Assembly: GCA_947367795.1 (NCBI GenBank)
Contig: CANBER010000009.1
Span: 1-36,433 of the forward strand
Source: an uncultured Candidatus Saccharibacteria bacterium
GTDB taxonomy: Bacteria > Patescibacteriota > Saccharimonadia > Saccharimonadales > Saccharimonadaceae
DNA length: 36,433 nt
Reading direction: 5' to 3'
Made by a program: the position numbers and the translations under genes. Position 1 is the first letter of the stretch, and each line of letters starts with the position of its first letter. The notes beneath the pieces were generated by a model that did no database searches, was not told the DNA's origin, and saw only the letters and a list, made by a program, of their open reading frames with translations. This document shows, one piece after another, positions 31,535 through 36,433 of this stretch.

Positions 31535-32371
31535 ATGCCCTCAAACCCTCGCCCACAAATTATCTTCTTTGGCAATGGCCCACTCGCCGACGCCGCACTT
31601 GAAGTTCTTTCCAAGCGCACCGATGTTATCTTTCATGCCCGCACCGCTTCTGATCTTACTACCGTCCGTGAACTCAAGCTTACCCATCCCACAGCTTTTG
31701 GCATTCTCGCCTCTTTCGGCGTCCTTATCAAACCTGACCTCCTCGATCTCTTCGCGTCCACCGGCGGCATCATTAATCTTCATCCCTCACTCTTACCGGG
31801 GTACCGCGGCCCTTCCCCGATCGAAAGCGCCATCCTCGCCGGAGATAATACCTTTGGCTACTCGATTATGCAACTCTCCTCTGCCATGGATGCCGGCCCC
31901 CTCTATCACCAAGCTACCGTCCCAGATCTACCCCTCGACAAATCCGCCATCTACCAGGGCCTTGCTACCGCCGGCGCCACTTGGCTTATTCGTCACCTCG
32001 ACCACCTCGGCACCCCTACCCCCCAAATCGGCGCCCCAACTTACACCACAAAGCTCAATAAATCCCTCTCTCTGCTGCAACCGGCTTCCTACACCGCCGA
32101 TGAAATCTACCGCCAAATCATCGCCTACCAAGGCTTTCCCAAGCCCAAATACGAGTTTTTTGGCAAAACTTGCATCATCCTCGAAGCGCATGTTCTACGC
32201 ATCACTGATATCCTCTGCGAAGCCGCCGGTCTCGACGGCTCACCCGACAATTCTCCCCTCATGCTCAGCTGCGCGGACCGCAATTTCGTCGTCATCACCC
32301 GCCTCCAGCCCGAAGGCAAGAAACCCATGGACGCCGTCTCATTTATCAATGGCTACGGCAAAAAGCACTAA
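31535..32371 (+). CDS. fmt: Methionyl-tRNA formyltransferase
   Basis: Transfers formyl from 10-formyl-THF to initiator Met-tRNA. N-terminal Rossmann-like domain with IIFFGNGPLADAALEVL, then the catalytic segment NLHPSLLPGYRGPSPIESAI and MDAGPLYHQ, containing the Asn/His/Asp triad of the formyltransferase family. 278 residues is shorter than the usual 310 or so, mainly in the C-terminal tRNA-binding domain, which is still present. GAGGAATA from the def end supplies the ribosome site. Its stop overlaps the convergent DUF5663 gene stop by 3 nt. Confidence 0.92.
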   Translation: MPSNPRPQIIFFGNGPLADAALEVLSKRTDVIFHARTASDLTTVRELKLTHPTAFGILASFGVLIKPDLLDLFASTGGIINLHPSLLPGYRGPSPIESAILAGDNTFGYSIMQLSSAMDAGPLYHQATVPDLPLDKSAIYQGLATAGATWLIRHLDHLGTPTPQIGAPTYTTKLNKSLSLLQPASYTADEIYRQIIAYQGFPKPKYEFFGKTCIILEAHVLRITDILCEAAGLDGSPDNSPLMLSCADRNFVVITRLQPEGKKPMDAVSFINGYGKKH

Positions 32372-32667
32372 CCCGCGAGAATATCTTGTCGCTCATTAGC
32401 TAGCTCTTGTTTAAAATCACTAAAAATCTGCGTCACAATCTCCCGAAACTCCGGCACTCTCTCCCCCAGCCACTCCGCCGCCACTTGTGGATCATCAATC
32501 TGGCCAAACTCGCTTAATTGTTCAGGGCTCAATTTCTCACTCATCACTTGCCCCACTCTGACTTCCAACTCTTCCTGTGCGTAGCTCATAAATGCTGCTT
32601 TCTCTGCCTTGGGCATTTCCGCAAGGCCCACCTCCGTCATAAAATCTTCATCCACTCGAATCATCAT
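32368..32667 (-). CDS. DUF5663-like small protein (copy 2)
   Basis: 99 residues: FMTEVGLAEMPKAEKAAFMS, then EELEVRVGQVMSEKLSPEQL, DDPQVAAEWLGERVPEFREI, and a C-terminal helix. This is the typical DUF5663 layout of Patescibacteria (helix-rich, LR.G..LSEQLS.EQL.EF, W...VP.Y..IV). AAGGAG sits 5 nt before the ATG, with TATAAT at 32682-32687. It converges on fmt with no terminator between. Function unknown. A more diverged relative is at 10106-10414. Confidence 0.8.
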   Translation of the reverse strand: MMIRVDEDFMTEVGLAEMPKAEKAAFMSYAQEELEVRVGQVMSEKLSPEQLSEFGQIDDPQVAAEWLGERVPEFREIVTQIFSDFKQELANERQDILAG

Positions 32668-32768
32668 TTCTCCTTTTCTCTATTATACCATAAGCTTCAT
32701 TTTTGTTTTATTTTCCATCATAATTGTACTATAATAAAAGCAGAAGCATAATATCAATCACTTAGGAA

Positions 32769-33788
32769 ATGACAAAACCACCGTCTCTCAAGTCCTCAGA
32801 AATTGATCAATTCGAAAACCTGGATTTACATCAGCTCGAATCCAAACTCAAACAAATCGTCACCGGACCACCATCGCCCGAAAGCAAACGCTCCGCACGC
32901 ATCGTGCGCCAAGCCCTCCGCAGTCGTCAACGTCGTATCAAAGCCAAAGTTATGGAATTCGAGCAATCCAACAATCACCACCTCCTCCTTTTTGATTCTA
33001 CCGAAAACTTTTCCAAAATCGCCGGACACTCTGTCCTTTTTTATACTCTCACTATCGCCGACCGCATCCATCGCCGTTTCAGCATCAAAAACGACACTGA
33101 CGATTATTCCCGTTCCGAAGAAGGTATTGTCTCTATCCGCTCCCTCAGTCAGCTCGAAGCCCAACTCGCCAGCATCAACATCTTCCCCGACCGCGAGCTC
33201 AGCACCACCGAGCTTCATTTTTATAAACTTTCCAAATTCTACAGCGACGAACAACTTTCCAAGCTTCATGACCGCTCCAGGCAAGATATCGAACGCATCA
33301 CCTCAATCATTATCCCCAAATCTCCTATTCCTGCTCTCTACACCATCATTCTCGAGCTCAATCGCCTAATTTATTTTAATTGTAAGCGTATTTCCGATGG
33401 GCTCGCTCGCGAAACCCTAGTACATCAAATGATCTTTGACGCTAATGATATTTTGTCTAGTTATCTCAACTACGCCAACGCTCGTCCCCATACCAGCTCT
33501 ATTCGTCACCAGCTCCAAAATCACACCACCCTCGGCCAAACTCCTAGCTCCAGCACACCTCACCCTTCCACTCAAGCTCAAAATCTCTTCAATATTCTCT
33601 ATCATGCCCGCAATCTCCGCAATTACCTCGCCAATATGGAGAATCTCCGCCTCATCCATCATCGAGAGCTCTGTGATATGCTCGAAAAAATCGTCGAAAT
33701 CGAACACATCACCACCCGGGAATATAATAAACGCGCCCGCGAAGCCCGCATTCAAAAAATCTCCCAAGAGACCACCGGACATGAATGA
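32769..33788 (+). CDS. DGR accessory protein, possibly Avd-like C-terminal domain
   Basis: 339 residues, family not firmly recognised. The position directly upstream of, and overlapping, the RT (8 nt) is that of the accessory variability determinant (Avd) in other DGRs. The C-terminal part (about 195-330) is helical: PALYTIILELNRLIYFNCKR, a further helix, a Ser/Thr/Pro linker, then NILYHARNLRNYLANMENLR and LCDMLEKIVEIEHITTREYN; this could form the four-helix bundle of Avd, which binds template RNA and RT. The N-terminal 195 residues are extra compared with Avd of about 125 residues and are basic near the start (KRSARIVRQALRSRQRRIKA), suggesting nucleic-acid contact. TATAAT at 32730-32735; TTAGGA just before the ATG. 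Confidence 0.7.
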   Translation: MTKPPSLKSSEIDQFENLDLHQLESKLKQIVTGPPSPESKRSARIVRQALRSRQRRIKAKVMEFEQSNNHHLLLFDSTENFSKIAGHSVLFYTLTIADRIHRRFSIKNDTDDYSRSEEGIVSIRSLSQLEAQLASINIFPDRELSTTELHFYKLSKFYSDEQLSKLHDRSRQDIERITSIIIPKSPIPALYTIILELNRLIYFNCKRISDGLARETLVHQMIFDANDILSSYLNYANARPHTSSIRHQLQNHTTLGQTPSSSTPHPSTQAQNLFNILYHARNLRNYLANMENLRLIHHRELCDMLEKIVEIEHITTREYNKRAREARIQKISQETTGHE

Positions 33789-34932
33789 TTCTCGTTTCGC
33801 CAAATATCTCCTCACCGAACTCTGGACCGCCTATGACGCCGCTCGCAAAGGCAAACGTCACACCATTGACGAACACCGTTTCGAGCTCAATGATATTGAA
33901 GATATTATCAATTTACGCGACAGCATCATGCGTCGTTTCTATAAGCCGAGTCGGGGTGTCGCCTTCATCGTCCGCGACCCCGTCACCCGAGAAATCGTCG
34001 CCGCCCCCTTCCGCGATCGCGTAGTTCATCATTTTCTATTTAATATTTCCGCCGACTGGTGGGACCGTCGCTTCATTCCTGACTCCTATTCCTGCCGCAA
34101 AGGCAAAGGCACACTCTATGGCCAAAAGCGCCTCGCCAAGCATATCCGTCAAGTTACCAATAATTACACCATACCCGCCTACGCTGTCAAGCTTGACATC
34201 CAAGGGTATTTCATGAGCTTAAATCACGATAAACTCTACCAACGTATCCTCTGGGGGCTCGAGCAGCAATTTTATCATAGTGGGCACACCGATCTAAAAA
34301 ACCACATCCGCTGTCACCCCGAAGACAAAACCAAACTCTATTCTACCCTCCGTTATCTTTGGAAAGAAGTAATTTATGACCGCCCCATGCAAGATATCGC
34401 CATCCGTGGTAAACGCTCCGATTGGAAATATCTTCCTCGCACCAAAAGCCTTTTCGCTCAACCTCCCGATCGAGGCATCGTCATCGGTAACCTCACTAGT
34501 CAACTTCTATCTAATATTTTCCTTGATCAACTCGATCGCTTCATTCGTTTCGATCTCGGATATGTTCACTATGGACGCTACGTTGATGACTTTTTCATCA
34601 TCGTCCCCATGCCTCAGCGTGATCAATTACTTCGAGATATTGAAGTCATTCGCAAATATCTCCTCTTTGAGCTCGGGCTCACACTTCACCCTAAGAAACA
34701 ATACAAACAACCTGTTTCCTGTGGCGTTCCCTTTATCGGTACCGTGGTGTACCCGCATTTTATTTTACCCGGCAAGCGAGTTCGCAAAAACTGTTATCAA
34801 GCTGCTTACAAGCTTGCCACTCAGGGCGAAGGCGATCTTGACGGTTTCATCGCGCGCATGGGTTACATGAAACATATTAATAGTTACAAATTCCTCCAGC
34901 AACTTTTCGACAGTTTCGGCTGGGATTTCTAA
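33781..34932 (+). CDS. DGR-type reverse transcriptase
   Basis: 383 residues. RT motifs: REIVAAPFRDRVVHHFLF (motif 1, about 71-87), YAVKLDIQGYFMSLN with catalytic Asp139 (motif A), GIVIGNLTSQ (235-241 for IGNLTSQ; the DGR signature replacing the group II intron/retron form), YVDD at 267-270 (motif C) and LHPKKQYKQPVSCGVPFIGT (motif D/E). There is no maturase, endonuclease or retron VTG element. It copies template RNA into error-prone cDNA at adenines that then replaces a variable repeat in the target gene. The start ATG at 33781 overlaps the accessory gene. The gene ends 38 nt before the template promoter. Confidence 0.93.
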   Translation: MNDSRFAKYLLTELWTAYDAARKGKRHTIDEHRFELNDIEDIINLRDSIMRRFYKPSRGVAFIVRDPVTREIVAAPFRDRVVHHFLFNISADWWDRRFIPDSYSCRKGKGTLYGQKRLAKHIRQVTNNYTIPAYAVKLDIQGYFMSLNHDKLYQRILWGLEQQFYHSGHTDLKNHIRCHPEDKTKLYSTLRYLWKEVIYDRPMQDIAIRGKRSDWKYLPRTKSLFAQPPDRGIVIGNLTSQLLSNIFLDQLDRFIRFDLGYVHYGRYVDDFFIIVPMPQRDQLLRDIEVIRKYLLFELGLTLHPKKQYKQPVSCGVPFIGTVVYPHFILPGKRVRKNCYQAAYKLATQGEGDLDGFIARMGYMKHINSYKFLQQLFDSFGWDF

Positions 34933-34960
34933 AACCATAAGTTTTTCACCCACAACTACC

Positions 34961-34975
34961 TTTCTGTGCTATAAT
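34961..34975 (+). promoter_or_regulatory. Promoter of the DGR template RNA
   Basis: Extended -10 TGTGCTATAAT, TATAAT at 34970-34975; no good -35 is visible. It allows the template RNA to be made independently of the RT mRNA. Confidence 0.65.
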
Positions 34976-35273
34976 ATATATGTGGATACTTTGTCCATGG
35001 GACCGAAGAGTAGTAAATGAGGTCATGCTCCAGCTACTTAAAGTTCTCTTCATTTAAAGATCGTGAAGTTACCCTCAACAAATTCTCCAGGAGGAATTGA
35101 CGAGGCTATTACTGACTCTAGCCAAGGCTCGAGCTCGCTTCAAGTGAACTTCCCAACCTAACGACCTGTTCTGTATCCCAGTTCCGGTTTCCGGTCGTCC
35201 CCTCCGGGTGGGCATAGCATTTACAGTATCAGAAGCACGTTCGCTTAGGCTATCTAAGTGCACTTCGGACTTC

Positions 35274-35472
35274 CTTCGTCCGTAGTGGGAACGTCAATCT
35301 GAACAACGGTTCTCTGAGGAACTTCGGCATCAATGGTTACGGTTGGTCTTCGTCATCCGTGGCGTTCACCTCTGTTACTTCTGCTACCGCGTACAACCTC
35401 AACTTCAATGCGTCTGGCGTCAACCCGTCGAACGGCCCGAACAATCGTTGGAACGGTTTCCCCATCCGCTGC
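35274..35472 (+). repeat. DGR template repeat (TR)
   Basis: In the frame of 35281 it reads as the end of a Fib_succ_major/FGE-lectin-like domain: VRSGNVNLNNGSLRNFGING, then YGWSSSSVAF, TSVTSATAYNLNFNASGVNP and SNGPNNRWNGFPIRC. It holds 14 Asn codons (10 AAC, 4 AAT), clustered where lectin-fold DGR targets vary, while the framework residues (W-S-S-S, R-W-N-G-F-P-I-R-C) use few adenines. Translation is blocked upstream by an in-frame TAG near 35213, so the copy is a template, not a gene. The 5' limit is set by identity with the fragment at 1-93; the 3' limit is approximate. Confidence 0.88.
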
Positions 35473-35517
35473 CTATTTTGCCGCGGTTCGGTGCCGATCT
35501 TTTATTTATTCAAACCC

Positions 35518-35546
35518 AAACTCTGCTTCCACGGAAGCAGAGTTTT
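35518..35546 (+). terminator. Terminator of the DGR template RNA
   Basis: Stem CTCTGCTTCC (35521-35530) with GGAAGCAGAG (35533-35542), extendable by three A-T pairs, then TTTT. Confidence 0.85.
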
Positions 35547-35556
35547 ATGTAGTGCA

Positions 35557-35745
35557 TTGTCTCAAAAAGGATTAAATGATAGAATAAACACATTCAAACA
35601 ACAAAAATCAATCCAGCAATTATGCATGAAACATAACCATCAAAACGGCACTTTTATTGCCTCTGGTCGAAAAATTTGGGCACACGAGTTACTAATTATG
35701 ATTACAAAGCGCGGTCAAATCATTGACATTTCTGTTCTAATTTGA
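35557..35745 (+). CDS. Questionable small ORF after the template
   Basis: The frame is open from a TTG at 35557 (63 codons including stop) or from ATG at 35626 (39 residues: MKHNHQNGTFIASGRKIWAH then ELLIMITKRGQIIDISVLI). There is no ribosome site for either start. It converges on the CdiA_C-like gene, 10 nt apart. It could be a gene remnant or a partner of that toxin; the evidence is weak. Confidence 0.2.
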   Translation: MSQKGLNDRINTFKQQKSIQQLCMKHNHQNGTFIASGRKIWAHELLIMITKRGQIIDISVLI

Positions 35746-35755
35746 TAAAAGGATG

Positions 35756-36052
35756 TTATCGAAGTCCTGCACGGCGCCGAAGGTCAGAAATCAAGTTTTC
35801 CGACTGAGCCAACGCAGCACAGGTCAATCTCTTCAAAGCTATATACGATCCACGAATTGGACTCTTCATCTCCCATTCCACTCCATCCATTTCCAAATCC
35901 GGCATCTTCCGACCGGGCGTATTTGACGGAGGAATCAGTTCAACGTCCTTACCCATTTCTAAAAGTCTATTCACTGTTTGCATCTCATGCGAAAACAATC
36001 GCACACCGTTATCCGTCAAACATCCCAGCTTAGCTTTCTTCATCCTCCGCAC
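35756..36052 (-). CDS. Stand-alone CdiA_C-like nuclease toxin domain protein
   Basis: 98 residues. The core ELIPPSNTPGRKMPDLEMDG followed by VEWEMKSP matches the pattern PPS...G.K.PDF...G..WE.KSP of the CdiA C-terminal tRNA-nuclease domain (PD-(D/E)xK-like; Asp and Glu-x-Lys visible as PDLEMDG and EWEMK). There is no secretion domain, so this is the catalytic domain alone. The start is GTG at 36052 or the ATG three codons on, preceded by GGAGG. Such single-domain proteins occur in Gram-positive and CPR genomes; whether it is a toxin, a mobile-element nuclease or a domesticated enzyme cannot be told. Confidence 0.65.
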   Translation of the reverse strand: MRRMKKAKLGCLTDNGVRLFSHEMQTVNRLLEMGKDVELIPPSNTPGRKMPDLEMDGVEWEMKSPIRGSYIALKRLTCAALAQSENLISDLRRRAGLR

Positions 36053-36114
36053 TGTATCACGAAGGAAACAAAATTATCAACCATATCCATGTTATAGTAT
36101 TTTGGTCACCGAGC

Positions 36115-36158
36115 CGGCGGGCGGGCTACGCCCGCCGTGACTTTTCTCGAAAAGTCAC
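36115..36158. repeat. Back-to-back perfect hairpins
   Basis: Stem 36115-36123 with 36129-36137 (9 bp GC, 5-nt loop), immediately followed by 36137-36145 with 36150-36158 (9 bp, CTCG loop). Neither is followed by a T-run. The rest of 36053-36433 has no supported gene; it is pyrimidine-rich and ends with a 10-bp inverted pair (36370-36379 with 36421-36430). Confidence 0.85.
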
Positions 36159-36433
36159 GATCAAAAATCGGAACCATCCCTTCCCGAAGCACATTCATCC
36201 TCATTCCCCCTTTTGTCGGCAGCTTCCCGAGCGGTCCGCTTTTTTATTCCTTCGTTCTTATTTCCATTTTGCTTTTTTATCCTTTCACCCCAAGCCGCTC
36301 TGGAAACTGCCTATTCCCCCTTTTCTTCCCCTCGCCTTTTTTATTTTTGGGGGAGATCATTCTCCTCTTTCTACTTTGTTTTCCGATCATTCCAAAGATC
36401 AGCACACTCACCGCGGAATCACAAAGTAGACCG

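Larger units (their letters stand above)
34982..35546 (+). ncRNA. DGR template RNA (structured leader plus template repeat)
   Basis: Interval of about 565 nt between the promoter and an intrinsic terminator, with stop codons in all frames before the template. The first 290 nt contain several small hairpins (for example 35086-35103 around AGGAGG, and CTTAG/CTAAG near 35244-35257). A hairpin CACTTCGGAC (35261-35270) / GTCCGTAGTG (35278-35287), with one mismatch, straddles the template 5' end. The start is inferred from the -10 box. Confidence 0.7.

Noticed and set aside
33781-34932. RT as part of a retron or group II intron
   Set aside because: It has the DGR form IGNLTSQ, with no maturase/endonuclease domain and no intron domain V or msr/msd-like structure around it.
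314-34932. Alternative genetic code (TGA read as Gly, as in Gracilibacteria)
   Set aside because: TGA serves as the natural stop at expected protein ends and at overlaps (parA/parB, the winged-helix gene and recJ, map).
34933-35290. tRNA or other known structured RNA upstream of the template
   Set aside because: No cloverleaf, T-loop consensus or CCA end could be recognised; the hairpins fit a template-RNA leader better.
35359-35745. 128-codon open frame across the template repeat
   Set aside because: It starts at an internal GTG inside the template and runs through the terminator hairpin; no ribosome site. The Asn-rich reading reflects the target protein encoded elsewhere.

Overview
The window looks like a chromosomal segment of a Patescibacteria (CPR) bacterium, most probably Candidatus Saccharibacteria (TM7). 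Support: standard genetic code with TGA used as a stop, compact housekeeping genes in short overlapping operons, DUF5663-type small proteins, an LPXTG-type surface protein, a FemX-like peptidoglycan bridge enzyme, and many genes whose -10 box lies only 6-12 nt before the start codon. The phylum is an inference from gene content; no rRNA or tRNA gene is visible.

Layout. 1-313: a non-coding tail beyond parB with a large hairpin and, at the very edge, a 93-nt minus-strand sequence that aligns without gaps to the DGR template near the other end. 314-6483 (minus): parB, parA, a GT-C glycosyltransferase, a P-type cation ATPase, rplU. 6612-13004 (minus): an accessory surface/envelope cluster (LPSTG-anchored protein, an 844-residue single-pass protein with a PEDPEEPE repeat, a DUF5663 protein, a 665-residue unknown, a 91-residue unknown). 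13414-14796 (minus) and 18743-19855 (plus): two unknown orphan proteins with strong Shine-Dalgarno sites and near-consensus promoters, on either side of ileS. ileS is preceded by what reads as a translational, ultrashort-stem-I T-box and carries two palindromic insertions in its coding sequence. 19918-25391 (minus): thioredoxin-like protein, an NrdR lacking its zinc cysteines, ftsZ, ftsA, a single-pass exported protein, map, adk. 25455 onward: rpsU (plus), recJ with an upstream winged-helix gene (minus), FemX-like (minus), then priA-def-fmt (plus) and a second DUF5663 gene (minus).

The standout is 32769-35546, a complete-looking diversity-generating retroelement (DGR) core: a 339-residue accessory protein (possibly Avd-like in its C-terminal half) overlapping an RT with the DGR-specific IGNLTSQ and YVDD motifs, followed by a separately promoted and terminated template RNA. 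The template reads as the C-terminus of a Fibrobacter-succinogenes-major/FGE-like lectin domain and carries 14 Asn (AAC/AAT) codons, the hallmark of adenine-directed mutagenesis. The target gene itself is not in the window. A lone CdiA_C-like nuclease toxin gene follows on the minus strand.

Regulatory texture is unusually readable: a TTGACT-17-TATAAT promoter with extended TGTGC/TGTGA recurs on both strands, a G10 tract sits in one promoter spacer, and several clear intrinsic terminators are present.
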